Part shown: positions 1-8,641 of the stretch, one piece after another | How positions within the stretch are numbered: the first letter of the stretch is position 1 | Layout: every line of letters begins with the position of its first letter | NCBI RefSeq assembly: GCF_014873495.1 | Contig: NZ_JADBGF010000001.1 | Coordinates: 7,378,001-7,442,000 of the forward strand | Origin: Streptomyces stelliscabiei | GTDB taxonomy: Bacteria > Actinomycetota > Actinomycetes > Streptomycetales > Streptomycetaceae | Length of the DNA stretch: 64,000 nucleotides | Direction: 5' to 3' | Position numbers and translations under genes: made by a program | The notes under the pieces: generated by a model | What the model was told of the DNA's origin: nothing | Databases searched by the model: none | What the model saw: the letters and a program-made list of their open reading frames with translations, nothing else

Positions 1-155
1 CGGTCTGCGGCGGCTACGGTCACCTGCTGGCCTGGCTGCCGCTGGCCACCGCCCACACCCACCCCGACACGGCCGAGTTCGTGTACGGCGAGGACGGTGA
101 AGGTCTCTACGACGACTTCACCGTCCGCCCCGTCCTCGCGCTCCGCACCACCTGA
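1..155 (+). CDS. 3' end of an unidentified gene (partial)
   Basis: An open frame enters from the left edge and ends at the TGA at 153-155, giving about 50 C-terminal residues with ordinary Streptomyces codon use. The visible part starts VCGGYGHLLAWLPLATAH and ends VRPVLALRTT. It has no motif I can assign. The gene points at the convergent YceI gene 22 bp away. The function cannot be judged without the upstream part. Confidence 0.55.
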   Translation, partial: VCGGYGHLLAWLPLATAHTHPDTAEFVYGEDGEGLYDDFTVRPVLALRTT

Positions 156-177
156 CGTCCCAGGCGTCCCGGGCGGC

Positions 178-798
178 TCAGCCGGCGTTCCGGATCGCCG
201 AGATGTCGAAGGTCAGCTTGATCTTGTCCGACACCAGGACGCCGCCCGTCTCCAGCGCCGCGTTCCACGTGAGGCCCCACTCGGAGCGCAGGATCTCCGC
301 CTTGCCCTCGAAGCCGACGCGCTCGTTGCCGAAGGGGTCCTTGGCCGCGCCGTTGAACTCCAGGCCGATGGTGAGCGGCCTGGTCGTGCCGAGGATGGAG
401 AGGTCACCGGTGATGCGGTAGTCGTCGCCGCCGAGGGCGACCGCCTCGGTGGAGCGGAAGGTCATCGTCGGGAACTCCTCCGTCTTGAAGAAGTCCGCGC
501 TCTTCAGGTGACCGTCGCGGTCGGCGTTGCCGGTGTCGATGCTGTCCATCTTGACGTCGATGGAGGCGGTGGACCGGGACGGGTCCGAGCCGTCCAGGTG
601 CAGGCTGCCGGTGAAGTCGAGGAAGCCGCCCTTGACGTTGGTGACCATGGCGTGGCGGGCCGTGAAGCCGATCGTGGTGTGGGACGCGTCGATCGTGTAG
701 TCACCGGTCAGCGCGGCCAGCCCGGGGTTCACCGCGGAGGTGGTCGCCGTGGCGGCGGCGGTCTCGGTGGTCGTGTTGCTGCGGCCGAAGATGCCCAT
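178..798 (-). CDS. YceI-family protein
   Basis: A 206-residue protein of the YceI family, whose members form a lipocalin-like beta barrel that binds isoprenoid or other long amphipathic molecules. Family hallmarks are visible: an N-terminal GDYTIDASHTTIGFTARH stretch, a central KSADFFKTEEFPTMTF segment, and a C-terminal SEWGLTWNAALETGG segment before the last strand. The start at 798 was chosen because an AAGGAGA ribosome site sits just before it. An in-frame ATG at 876 lacks a ribosome site and lies inside the presumed promoter. No signal peptide is seen, so the protein is probably cytoplasmic, as for many actinobacterial members. The gene is monocistronic. Two copies of a GTTCAAC-containing repeat upstream suggest a repressor. 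The ligand is unknown. Confidence 0.9.
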   Translation of the reverse strand: MGIFGRSNTTTETAAATATTSAVNPGLAALTGDYTIDASHTTIGFTARHAMVTNVKGGFLDFTGSLHLDGSDPSRSTASIDVKMDSIDTGNADRDGHLKSADFFKTEEFPTMTFRSTEAVALGGDDYRITGDLSILGTTRPLTIGLEFNGAAKDPFGNERVGFEGKAEILRSEWGLTWNAALETGGVLVSDKIKLTFDISAIRNAG

Positions 799-821
799 GA
801 CGTCTCTCCTTGGGTAATGTT

Positions 822-881
822 GTTCAACGTTCAATGAACTGAACACGTCCCACCGTAGACCTATTCCGTTCAACATTCAAC
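822..881 (-). promoter_or_regulatory. Repeated GTTCAAC motif upstream of the YceI gene (candidate operator)
   Basis: Two direct copies of GTTCAAC(G/A)TTCAA lie at 822-834 and 868-880, 46 bp apart. The first continues into the small palindrome GTTCAATGAAC at 829-839. Paired sites at this distance in a promoter are typical of a dimeric repressor such as a MarR-type regulator. No regulator gene is adjacent in the window, so the binding protein is unknown. Confidence 0.45.
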
Positions 882-946
882 TGTGTCGTCCACGTGATCG
901 ACACGTCACGCATCGTTGATCCCGCGCGGGTGGAATGGTAGACGCC

Positions 947-3322
947 ATGGGCATGACCCCCACCCGCCGGAACGTCCTGCTCCTCGCCGCGACCCTGGCG
1001 GCGGCGCCCACCCCCACCGCGCACGCCGCCGACCGGTCCGCTGCCGACGACGACGAGTACGACACCCTGCGCCGCCGCTGGCTGGCCATCGCACTCGGCG
1101 CCGGATACGACCCCACCGCCGAGCCCTACGCCACCCGCCTGCGCGAGACCGGCGACCTCGCCCACGCCTTCCGCGCGGCCATGGAACCCACCGCGGACTC
1201 CCTCTGGCCCGGCCACCACTTCGACCCGCCCGCGGGAATCACCCAGAGCTACAGCCGCCTGTGGACGATGGCCCAGGCCTACGCGCAGCCGGGCACCGGC
1301 TCCACCGGCGACGCCGGTCTCCTCGCCGACATCCTGCGCGGCCTCGACCACCTCACCGCGACCGTCTACCACCCCTCCACCACCCGCTACGGCAACTGGT
1401 GGGAGTGGCAGATCGGCAGCCCCCGCCTCCTGCTGGACATCGTGGCCGCCCTGTACGCCGAACTCACGCCCGCCCGGCGGGCCGAGGCCTGCGCGGCGGT
1501 CGACCACTTCGTCCCCGACGCGCTGCTCCGCGAGTACACCGGCACCTCCACCGGCGCCAACCGCGTCGACCTCTGCCGCTCCGTGGCCCTGCGCGGCATC
1601 CTCGGCCGCGCCCCCGAGAAGATCGCCCTGGCCCGGGACGCCCTCTCACCGGTCTTCCCGTACGTCACCCGGGGGGACGGGCCGTACGCCGACGGTTCGT
1701 TCGTGCAGCACACCTGGGTCGCCTACTCGGGGACGTACGGACAGGTCATGCTCGACGGACTGGGCAGGCTCTTCGCGCTGCTGGCCGGGTCGGCCTGGGA
1801 GGTGACCGACCCGAACCGGCAGATCGTCCTCGACGGTGTGGAACGGGCGTACGCGCCGCTCATCCACGACGGACTGGTGATGGACAGCGTCAACGGCCGT
1901 GCCATCAGCCGGGGTTACCTCAAGGGCGACGACCGGCACATCATGCGCGGCGACCACTTCCACGGCCAGGGGATCATCGCCGCGATCGCGCTGCTCGCGC
2001 TCGGCGCGACCACCGCCGAGCGCGAGCGCTGGCACGGGCGGATCAAGGGGTGGATCGCCCGCGACACGGTCACCCCGATCCTGACCGCGAGACAGTTCGG
2101 CGTCGCGGACCTGTCCCGGCTGCACGCCGTCGCCGCGTCCCCGGTCGCCGCCGCGCCCGAACCCGTCGGTCACCGTCTCTTCCCCGCCATGGACCGTGCC
2201 GTCCACCGCCGGCCGGGCTTCGTGGTGAACATCGCCATGGCCTCCGACCGCATCGCCCACTACGAGTGCGGCAACGGCGAGAACCCGCGCGGCTGGCACA
2301 CGGGCGCCGGGGCCACCCTCTGGTGGGCCGCCGGGCACAGTGACCAGTACACGGACTGGTTCTGGCCCACCGTCGACTGGTACCGCCTCCCCGGCACCAC
2401 CGTCTCCACCCGACGGCTCGCCGACCGGGAGGGCGGCGAGTGGGGCGAGCCGAAGCCGGCCGTACGGTGGGTCGGCGGCACCACGGACGGCGAGTACGCG
2501 GCGATCGGCCAGCACCTCAGGGGGCTCGGCTCCACGCTGGAGGCCCGCAAGTCGTGGTTCTGCCTCGCGGACGCCGTGCTCTGCCTCGGGGCGGGCATCA
2601 CCTGCGCGGACGGGGTGCCGGTGGAGACGGTGGTCGACAACCGGAACCTGGGTGGGGGCGGCGGCAGGGCTCACCCGCCGCTCGTACGGGGCCGGCTCTG
2701 GGCACACCTGGAGGGCCACGGCGGCTGGGTCTTCGCGGACCCGTCGGCGGGCAGCACCGGCAGCCCGGCCGGAGCGCCCGTCCCGCGCACCCTCCGGGAG
2801 GACCGCACCGGCGCCTGGTCCGACATCAACACCGGCGGTACGACCGAGCGCCGCACCCGTCGCTGGCAGACCCTCTGGCTGGACCACGGCACCGATCCGG
2901 TGAACGCCGGTTACGCCTATCTGCTCATGCCCGGGGCGTCCCGCCACGCCGTCGAGGCCCGTGCCGCCGACCGGCGCTGGTTGTCGATCCTCGCCAACGA
3001 CAGCGCCTGCCAGGCGGTTCACGTCCCCTCGCTCGGGCTGATCGGCGCCACCTTCTGGCACGCCGGTACCGTGGGCCCGCTGACCGCCTCCGCCGGGGCG
3101 AGCGTGCTGATCCGCCGCCGGGGCGGGACCGCTACCCTCTGCGTGAGCGAACCACCGCGCACGGGCGAGTCGCTGGAGATCATCTGGCGTGGTCCGGTGC
3201 GCGGGGTGGTCCGGGCGGACGAATCCGTCGAGGTGCTGGAGTCCGCGCCCGGTCGGCTACGGCTGCGCATCACCCCCGGCACGGCCTGCGCCACCCACGC
3301 CTGTGAGCTGTCTCTCCCCTGA
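947..3322 (+). CDS. Secreted polysaccharide lyase family 8 (hyaluronate/chondroitin/xanthan lyase-like)
   Basis: A 791-residue extracellular lyase that should cleave uronic-acid polysaccharides by beta-elimination. The N-terminus has a twin-arginine signal (TPTRRNVLLL) followed by an Ala-rich hydrophobic stretch and AHA-A, a likely cleavage site near residue 27. The alpha-toroid domain carries NWWEWQIGSPR and the catalytic set expected for PL8: Asn in TGANRVD (about 205), His and Tyr in FVQHTWVAYSGTYGQ (about 255 and 264). The C-terminal half is the beta-sandwich lyase region. Length matches single-domain Streptomyces PL8 enzymes. Start choice: ATG 947 has a GGTGGA site 12 nt upstream; ATG 935 would have none. 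Substrate (hyaluronan, chondroitin or xanthan) cannot be decided from sequence alone. It stands alone between unrelated genes. Confidence 0.88.
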   Translation: MGMTPTRRNVLLLAATLAAAPTPTAHAADRSAADDDEYDTLRRRWLAIALGAGYDPTAEPYATRLRETGDLAHAFRAAMEPTADSLWPGHHFDPPAGITQSYSRLWTMAQAYAQPGTGSTGDAGLLADILRGLDHLTATVYHPSTTRYGNWWEWQIGSPRLLLDIVAALYAELTPARRAEACAAVDHFVPDALLREYTGTSTGANRVDLCRSVALRGILGRAPEKIALARDALSPVFPYVTRGDGPYADGSFVQHTWVAYSGTYGQVMLDGLGRLFALLAGSAWEVTDPNRQIVLDGVERAYAPLIHDGLVMDSVNGRAISRGYLKGDDRHIMRGDHFHGQGIIAAIALLALGATTAERERWHGRIKGWIARDTVTPILTARQFGVADLSRLHAVAASPVAAAPEPVGHRLFPAMDRAVHRRPGFVVNIAMASDRIAHYECGNGENPRGWHTGAGATLWWAAGHSDQYTDWFWPTVDWYRLPGTTVSTRRLADREGGEWGEPKPAVRWVGGTTDGEYAAIGQHLRGLGSTLEARKSWFCLADAVLCLGAGITCADGVPVETVVDNRNLGGGGGRAHPPLVRGRLWAHLEGHGGWVFADPSAGSTGSPAGAPVPRTLREDRTGAWSDINTGGTTERRTRRWQTLWLDHGTDPVNAGYAYLLMPGASRHAVEARAADRRWLSILANDSACQAVHVPSLGLIGATFWHAGTVGPLTASAGASVLIRRRGGTATLCVSEPPRTGESLEIIWRGPVRGVVRADESVEVLESAPGRLRLRITPGTACATHACELSLP

Positions 3323-3487
3323 GGGCGCCGACACCGCTTTGTGCGACCCCTACAAGCCCCACACCCCCTGAGCAGTCGATTCGCCTGCATGCCGACGAGG
3401 TTCTGTTCAGGGGTACCAGGAAAACACGCCGGAGACTGTACGGAGTCGACGGACCGCTTTCCTCGCTCGGCTTCGTATGGTCGCTAC

Positions 3488-5071
3488 ATGACCGTTTTGG
3501 ATGAGGCACCGGGTGAGCCGACGGACGCGCGCGGGCGAGTGGCCGAACTGCACGAGATCCGTGCCCAGGCTCTGGCCGGCCCCAGCGAGAAGGCGACCGA
3601 GGCGCAGCACGCCAAGGGCAAGCTGACCTCCCGGGAGCGCATCGAGCTGCTGCTGGACCCGGGCTCCTTCAACGAGGTCGAACAGCTGCGTCGGCACCGG
3701 GCCACCGGATTCGGTCTGGAGGCCAAGAAGCCGTACACCGACGGTGTGATCACCGGCTGGGGCACGGTGGAGGGCCGTACGGTCTTCGTCTACGCCCATG
3801 ACTTCCGTATCTTCGGCGGCGCGCTGGGCGAGGCCCACGCCACGAAGATCCACAAGATCATGGACATGGCCATCGCGGCCGGCGCCCCGCTGGTCTCGCT
3901 CAACGACGGCGCGGGCGCCCGTATCCAGGAGGGCGTCTCCGCCCTCGCCGGGTACGGCGGCATCTTCCAGCGCAACACCCGGGCCTCCGGTGTCATCCCG
4001 CAGATCAGCGTGATGCTCGGCCCCTGCGCGGGCGGCGCGGCCTACAGCCCCGCCCTCACCGACTTCGTCTTCATGGTCCGCGAGACGTCGCAGATGTTCA
4101 TCACCGGCCCGGACGTCGTCAAGGCGGTCACCGGCGAGGAGATCACACAGAACGGCCTCGGCGGCGCGGACGTGCACGCCGAGACGAGCGGTGTGGCCCA
4201 CTTCGCCTACGACGACGAGGAGACGTGCATCGCCGAGGTGCGCTACCTCCTGTCGATGCTCCCGCAGAACAACCGCGAGAACCCGCCGCGCGTGGAGGTC
4301 TCCGACACGCCCGACCGCCGCAGCGACGTCCTGCTCGACCTGGTCCCGGCCGACGGCAACCGGCCCTACGACATGACCAAGGTGATCGAGGAGATCGTCG
4401 ACGACGGCGACTACCTGGAGGTCCACGAGCGCTGGGCCCGCAACATCATCTGCGCCCTCGGACGGCTCGACGGCCAGGTGGTCGGCATCGTCGCCAACCA
4501 GCCGCAGTCCCTCGCGGGTGTCCTGGACATCGAGGCGTCGGAAAAAGCTGCGCGCTTTGTCCAGATGTGCGACGCTTTTAACATTCCGATCATCACGCTG
4601 CTGGATGTCCCCGGGTTCCTCCCGGGCGTCGACCAGGAGCACGGCGGAATCATCCGCCACGGCGCCAAGCTGCTGTACGCGTACTGCAACGCGACCGTGC
4701 CCCGGATCTCCCTGATCCTGCGCAAGGCGTACGGAGGTGCCTACATCGTCATGGACAGCCAGTCCATCGGTGCCGACCTCACGTACGCCTGGCCGACCAA
4801 CGAGATCGCCGTCATGGGCGCCGAAGGTGCCGCCAACGTCATCTTCCGCCGTCAGATCGCCGAGGCCGAGGACCCCGAGGCGATGCGGGTCCGCATGGTC
4901 AAGGAGTACAAGGCCGAGCTGATGCACCCGTACTACGCGGCCGAACGCGGCCTCGTCGACGACGTGATCGACCCCGCGGACACCCGCGCGGTCCTCATCC
5001 GCTCCCTCGCGATGCTCCACACCAAGCACGCGGACCTGCCGTCCCGCAAGCACGGCAACCCGCCGCAGTAA
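3488..5071 (+). CDS. accB: Acyl-CoA carboxylase beta subunit (carboxyltransferase)
   Basis: A 527-residue carboxyltransferase that moves CO2 from biotin to acetyl- or propionyl-CoA, supplying malonyl- or methylmalonyl-CoA for fatty acids and polyketides. Crotonase-fold halves are visible: the N-half with FGGALGE, NDGAGARIQEGV and GPCAGGAAYSPA, and the C-half with DVPGFLPGVDQEHGG and RKAYGGAYIVM, which form the oxyanion holes. It ends with LPSRKHGNPPQ, as in the S. coelicolor AccB protein I recall (SCO5535). The epsilon subunit accE follows 57 bp downstream, which favours AccB over PccB of another locus. The ATG at 3488 has no Shine-Dalgarno, but TATGGT lies at 3476-3481, so the mRNA may be leaderless. 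The biotinylated alpha subunit is not in the window. Confidence 0.95.
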   Translation: MTVLDEAPGEPTDARGRVAELHEIRAQALAGPSEKATEAQHAKGKLTSRERIELLLDPGSFNEVEQLRRHRATGFGLEAKKPYTDGVITGWGTVEGRTVFVYAHDFRIFGGALGEAHATKIHKIMDMAIAAGAPLVSLNDGAGARIQEGVSALAGYGGIFQRNTRASGVIPQISVMLGPCAGGAAYSPALTDFVFMVRETSQMFITGPDVVKAVTGEEITQNGLGGADVHAETSGVAHFAYDDEETCIAEVRYLLSMLPQNNRENPPRVEVSDTPDRRSDVLLDLVPADGNRPYDMTKVIEEIVDDGDYLEVHERWARNIICALGRLDGQVVGIVANQPQSLAGVLDIEASEKAARFVQMCDAFNIPIITLLDVPGFLPGVDQEHGGIIRHGAKLLYAYCNATVPRISLILRKAYGGAYIVMDSQSIGADLTYAWPTNEIAVMGAEGAANVIFRRQIAEAEDPEAMRVRMVKEYKAELMHPYYAAERGLVDDVIDPADTRAVLIRSLAMLHTKHADLPSRKHGNPPQ

Positions 5072-5128
5072 CCCGCCCGTTCCCTCGCGGTACCCCTGCG
5101 GAAACCTCATCCACGGAGACTGACTTCC

Positions 5129-5323
5129 ATGAAGCTGCCTGATATTCGCGTCGAGAAGGGCCACGCCGAGCCTGAGGAAGTGGCCGCGATCACCGCGCTG
5201 CTCCTGGCCCGTGCCGCCGCGCAGCCCACCGAGGCCACCCCGGTCCACCGGGGCCGCCTCCGTGCGGGCTGGCGCCGTCTGGAGCGCGAGCCCGGCTTCC
5301 GGGCGCCGCACAGCTGGCGCTGA
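5129..5323 (+). CDS. accE: Acyl-CoA carboxylase epsilon subunit
   Basis: A 64-residue small helical protein that binds the acyl-CoA carboxylase holoenzyme and stimulates it. It has the typical IRVEKGHAEPEEVAAITALL opening (helix), an Arg-rich middle and the GFRAPHSWR-type end shared by actinobacterial epsilon subunits. It lies 57 bp after accB on the same strand with an ACGGAG ribosome site before its ATG, so the two are co-transcribed. Transcription probably ends at the strong hairpin at 5347-5381. Confidence 0.9.
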   Translation: MKLPDIRVEKGHAEPEEVAAITALLLARAAAQPTEATPVHRGRLRAGWRRLEREPGFRAPHSWR

Positions 5324-5346
5324 GCGGATCCGTCCGCCGGACCTCA

Positions 5347-5381
5347 GGAGGGCCGGAACCCGTCGCGGGTTCCGGCCCTCC
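5347..5381. terminator. Bidirectional hairpin between accE and the kinase operon
   Basis: A perfect 16-bp stem (GGAGGGCCGGAACCCG and its complement) with a TCG loop lies between two convergent genes. It can serve as the terminator for both accBE and the leftward kinase operon. There is no long T tract, which is normal in Streptomyces. Confidence 0.8.
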
Positions 5382-5404
5382 GGCGTTCCCTCCTCGTCCG
5401 CCGG

Positions 5405-7015
5405 TCAGACGAGGGCGACGATCCCCCAGATGATCAGTCCGAGCACCAGGAGCACCACGAGGAGTGTGCCGCAGGCGGCGGCCACGACGAAGAGGTCGTC
5501 GTTCCCGGACGAGGAGCCGGTGCCGGCTTTCGGCGGTGGCGAGCCGGGCGCCCGGCCGGGCTTCTGCGGCGGAGGCGCGGAGGCCGGTGGTGGTGTGGGG
5601 GTCGGTGGCTGTGTGGGGGGTGCCGCCGATGGCTGGGGTCGAGTGGACGCGGACGCGGACGCGGACGTGGAGGTGGACGCGGACGTGGAGGTGGGCGAGG
5701 CCGTCGGCGTGGCGGTTCGGGAGGGCGCGCCGCTGGAGGGCGGGGGGCCGGAGGGCGCCGGGCGGGACGGGCCGGCGGTGCGCGGGGCGCCGGTACGGGG
5801 AGGCGCGGTCCCGGAGGGGACGGTGCGGGACCTTCCGGCGGGGGACGACATGGGTCGTGACATCGAGGCGGACGCGGTCGCCGAGGCCGACGCGGACGCC
5901 GCCCCCGCCCCGCCCGCCCGGCCGGGCGAACGTGTGAACGGGTCGGTCCGCCCGTCCGCGAGCCGGCGGCACCACGGACAGGCGTCGAGATGGCCGCCGT
6001 AGGAGTGCGCCGACACCCGGGCGCACCGGGTGATGTCCTCCCGGACGTCGTCGAGCGCGGCCAGCCACGCCGCCGAGCTCGGCCGGCGGGCCGGCTCGCG
6101 CAGCCCCGGCCCGAACGTGGCCTTCGCCAACCGCAGCACCTTGGGCGGCACCACCTCGGCCGACAGCAGCTGCGCGGGCACCACCACACGGTCGGGATGC
6201 ACCAGGAACGAGGTCCCGCTGAGGATGTTGTCCTTGCGCGTGGACTCCTCGGCGCCGTACTTCGGGGCGCCGTCGAAGGGGTGGTTCCCGGCGGTGACCA
6301 ACTGGTAGACGAGGACCGCGAGGGCGAAGTCGTCCGAGTGCCGGGTCGGCTCGGTGCCGTCGTAGCGCTCGGGGCAGGCGTAGTCGTCCGTGAACGCGTC
6401 GGAGCCGAACTCCTCGTCCGTCAGCGCGTCCCTGAACGCGAACGAGTCGCAGTCGAGCAGGGTGATGTAACCGCTTCGGTCCGCGACCGCGTTCGCGCTG
6501 GACAGGTCGCCCACGACGAACCCCTCGACATGCAGCCGGGCCGTCATGTACGCCAGGTTCGCGGCCACCCCGACCAGGAACTTCCAGTCGGTGGCCCCGT
6601 CGAGGCGGAGCCGCACCTGCTTCTGGAGCAGACCCTTGAGCGGGGTCTGCGCCGACGGCTCCAGGCGGGGCATCCCGTAACCGACCGGCCGGCCACCGGA
6701 CTCGACGAGATCCGTCGGCCACGCCAGCAGCGGCGGCTGGTCCGGCTGCAGCTCCTCCTCCGCCAGCGGGGCCGCCCGCAGCATCGCCGTGAGCCGCCGC
6801 AACTGCTCCTCGCCCGGGGCGCGTTTGTAGATCTTGGCGGCGAGATCGGGGCGCTCGCGCAACGCCCACACGTCGCCGTAACCGCCCTCCCCGAGCGGCT
6901 GCCCCTCGCGGGTGACCGGCGTACCGTCGCCGAGGGTCAGTTCGGCGGTGTCGTCCACGCCGTTGCCGTGGCCGGGGCCGCTGCTCTTGTCGTTGCCGTC
7001 GTCGTTCGTTCTCAT
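5405..7015 (-). CDS. TerY-P-type protein kinase-like protein with C-terminal membrane anchor
   Basis: A 536-residue protein with an N-terminal kinase fold: Gly-loop GEGGYGDVW (42-50), conserved Lys in AAKIYK (61), catalytic-loop equivalent VVGDLSSAN (167-175, Asp170 and Asn175) and metal-binding DCD (188-190) instead of HRD and DFG. This pattern is what I know for the kinase of the TerY-P triad. A conserved CPWC at 346-349 with Cys331 follows, as in the cysteine-containing tail of such kinases. Next comes a long Pro/Ala/Ser/Thr-rich linker (about 370-500), then a single hydrophobic segment at the extreme C-terminus, so it is tail-anchored with the kinase in the cytoplasm. Its ATG overlaps the PP2C stop (ATGA). 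Activity is plausible, since the Lys and both Asp equivalents are present. Substrates are unknown. Confidence 0.82.
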   Translation of the reverse strand: MRTNDDGNDKSSGPGHGNGVDDTAELTLGDGTPVTREGQPLGEGGYGDVWALRERPDLAAKIYKRAPGEEQLRRLTAMLRAAPLAEEELQPDQPPLLAWPTDLVESGGRPVGYGMPRLEPSAQTPLKGLLQKQVRLRLDGATDWKFLVGVAANLAYMTARLHVEGFVVGDLSSANAVADRSGYITLLDCDSFAFRDALTDEEFGSDAFTDDYACPERYDGTEPTRHSDDFALAVLVYQLVTAGNHPFDGAPKYGAEESTRKDNILSGTSFLVHPDRVVVPAQLLSAEVVPPKVLRLAKATFGPGLREPARRPSSAAWLAALDDVREDITRCARVSAHSYGGHLDACPWCRRLADGRTDPFTRSPGRAGGAGAASASASATASASMSRPMSSPAGRSRTVPSGTAPPRTGAPRTAGPSRPAPSGPPPSSGAPSRTATPTASPTSTSASTSTSASASASTRPQPSAAPPTQPPTPTPPPASAPPPQKPGRAPGSPPPKAGTGSSSGNDDLFVVAAACGTLLVVLLVLGLIIWGIVALV

Positions 7016-7791
7016 GTCCGGACCGCCCACAGAAGAGTCTTGTCGTCACCGGTCACCCGGGTGATCTGGTCCGAGGCCAGGAAGGAGGACAGCCACCGCT
7101 CCTCCTCGGCGTGGTCGTACGCGGGATCGCCGAGCCGTGCGAAGAGGTGGCCCACGAACGCGTCGTGCGGCAGCGGCGGGCCGGCCGGGGTGCGTTTCAG
7201 CAGTGCGTTGGTCAGCCCGTCGGTGGACAGCAGGACCCCGTCGATGCCGCCGTCCCGCACACAGTCCACCCGGAGGTGCTCCTCCGCCCCGGGCGAGCCG
7301 ACGAACACCGTCTCGTTGGCGTACTCGCTGCGGACGTGGGGGCGGGGCAGCAGATGGTACGAGCCCGGGGCGCCGCCGGTGCGCAGCAGCACCAGGCCGT
7401 CACCGATGGACAGTTGCCCGAGCCAGCCCTCGGCGACCACCGCCACCGTCAGCGTCGTCGCGTACGGACCGGGGTCCGCGCCGCACCAGCCCAGGAAGGC
7501 GCTGCGGACCTGGTGGAAGGCCTCGGTCAGGCGGTTCTTGCGGGCGTGGACGTCCGGGAGGTCCGCCCAGGGGGTCGCCACCGTGGCGAACGCGTCCATC
7601 GCGAGGGTCACGACCTGCCGGGACCCCTCCCGCGAACGGGAGGCGCTGCCCGCCCCGTCCGCCACCGCCAGCACCAGACCCGTGGGGGTCTGCCGGTGGT
7701 CCATGGCGTCCTGGCACGGCAGCTGTTCCTGGAGGTGCCGGTAGCCGATCACACTCGTGCCGTGCACCCGCCAGTCGGCGGCGGCGCTCAC
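7012..7791 (-). CDS. PP2C-type protein phosphatase of the TerY-P triad
   Basis: A 259-residue PP2C-like serine/threonine phosphatase. Motifs seen are an N-terminal HLQEQLPCQDA segment (substrate/metal region), AVADGAGSA (Asp45-Gly46, metal binding), a middle LLSTDGLTNAL motif and the C-terminal TGDDKTLLWAV with the last metal Asp. It is a compact single-domain protein without signal or membrane segment. The GTG start overlaps the VWA stop (GTGA), and its own stop overlaps the kinase start, so translation of all three is coupled. Together with the VWA and kinase proteins it should form a reversible phosphorylation module. Confidence 0.88.
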   Translation of the reverse strand: MSAAADWRVHGTSVIGYRHLQEQLPCQDAMDHRQTPTGLVLAVADGAGSASRSREGSRQVVTLAMDAFATVATPWADLPDVHARKNRLTEAFHQVRSAFLGWCGADPGPYATTLTVAVVAEGWLGQLSIGDGLVLLRTGGAPGSYHLLPRPHVRSEYANETVFVGSPGAEEHLRVDCVRDGGIDGVLLSTDGLTNALLKRTPAGPPLPHDAFVGHLFARLGDPAYDHAEEERWLSSFLASDQITRVTGDDKTLLWAVRT

Positions 7792-8576
7792 GCGGGCACC
7801 TGCCCGCCGCCGCGCCGGCTCTTGAGCCGGGCGAAGATCTCCTGGAACTCCGCCTCCGCGGCGCCGCCCTGGGCCGCGCGGGCGCTGTGCGACATGGCGG
7901 CGAGCAGTTCCTTGAACGGGAACCCGTCCAACCAGGCGTGGTAGCTGGGCGCGAGCTCCTGCAGAACGGCCTCCGCGCCGCTGTGCCGCTCCCCGACGCC
8001 CACCGCGAACAGGCGGAAGCGGCGCTCCTCCTCGGCCTTGCGCAGCTCGGGCAGCAGATCGCGGTAGGCGTGCGAGAACTGGCCGCGTTCGTTGCTGGGG
8101 AAGCCGTCCGTGACCACGCAGATCTGCGGGCGGTAGTAGGTCAGTCCCGAAGTGCGCAGCCCCGCCTTGTAGTCCGCGACCACCTCCATCGCCAGGCGCA
8201 GGGCCCGGTCCAGGAGGGTCACCCCGTGGGCGCGCAGCTGGGGCGGACGGAACTCGTGGGCCGGGACGAACGGACTGTGCGGCCACACCGGCGCGGTCGC
8301 GCCGAGCGGGACGTCGCCCTGCCACACGGTGATGTTCTCCGGGCCGCCGAACGTGATCACGGCCACGTCGACCGCCGCGCTGAGGGCCATGTCGTCCACC
8401 AGGCTCTCGGCCCACGAGGCCAGCGCCGCGTTGAGGGAGGTGATGGCGCCGTTGGCGGCGAGCGAACTGGAGGCGTCCAGGCAGAGCAACAGCGGCAGCC
8501 GTTGGGCGCTGTCGAACTCGAAACCCGTGTAGGGAACGGGGAGCTGGGTCTCTTCGGAACCAGGAATGTGGGTCAC
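7788..8576 (-). CDS. TerY-like von Willebrand factor A domain protein
   Basis: A 262-residue VWA protein of the TerY type. An intact MIDAS is visible: DASSS at 34-38 (DxSxS), with a later conserved Thr region and VVTDGFPSNE carrying the metal-site Asp. It opens with LPVPYTGFEF and ends in an Arg/Gly-rich tail. Start: GTG 8576 with GGAGAAG 5 nt upstream. The much longer open frame upstream is antisense-like low complexity and was discarded. It lies 65 bp after the low-complexity membrane protein gene and overlaps the phosphatase gene by 4 bp. In the TerY-P proposal (Anantharaman, Iyer and Aravind) the VWA protein is the scaffold or target of the kinase and phosphatase. Confidence 0.88.
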   Translation of the reverse strand: MTHIPGSEETQLPVPYTGFEFDSAQRLPLLLCLDASSSLAANGAITSLNAALASWAESLVDDMALSAAVDVAVITFGGPENITVWQGDVPLGATAPVWPHSPFVPAHEFRPPQLRAHGVTLLDRALRLAMEVVADYKAGLRTSGLTYYRPQICVVTDGFPSNERGQFSHAYRDLLPELRKAEEERRFRLFAVGVGERHSGAEAVLQELAPSYHAWLDGFPFKELLAAMSHSARAAQGGAAEAEFQEIFARLKSRRGGGQVPA

Positions 8577-8641
8577 GGCTTCTCCGTGGTGCTGTGGGAA
8601 GAACAGGACGTCGTGCGAAAGAGGGACGGGGTGGGCGGGGG

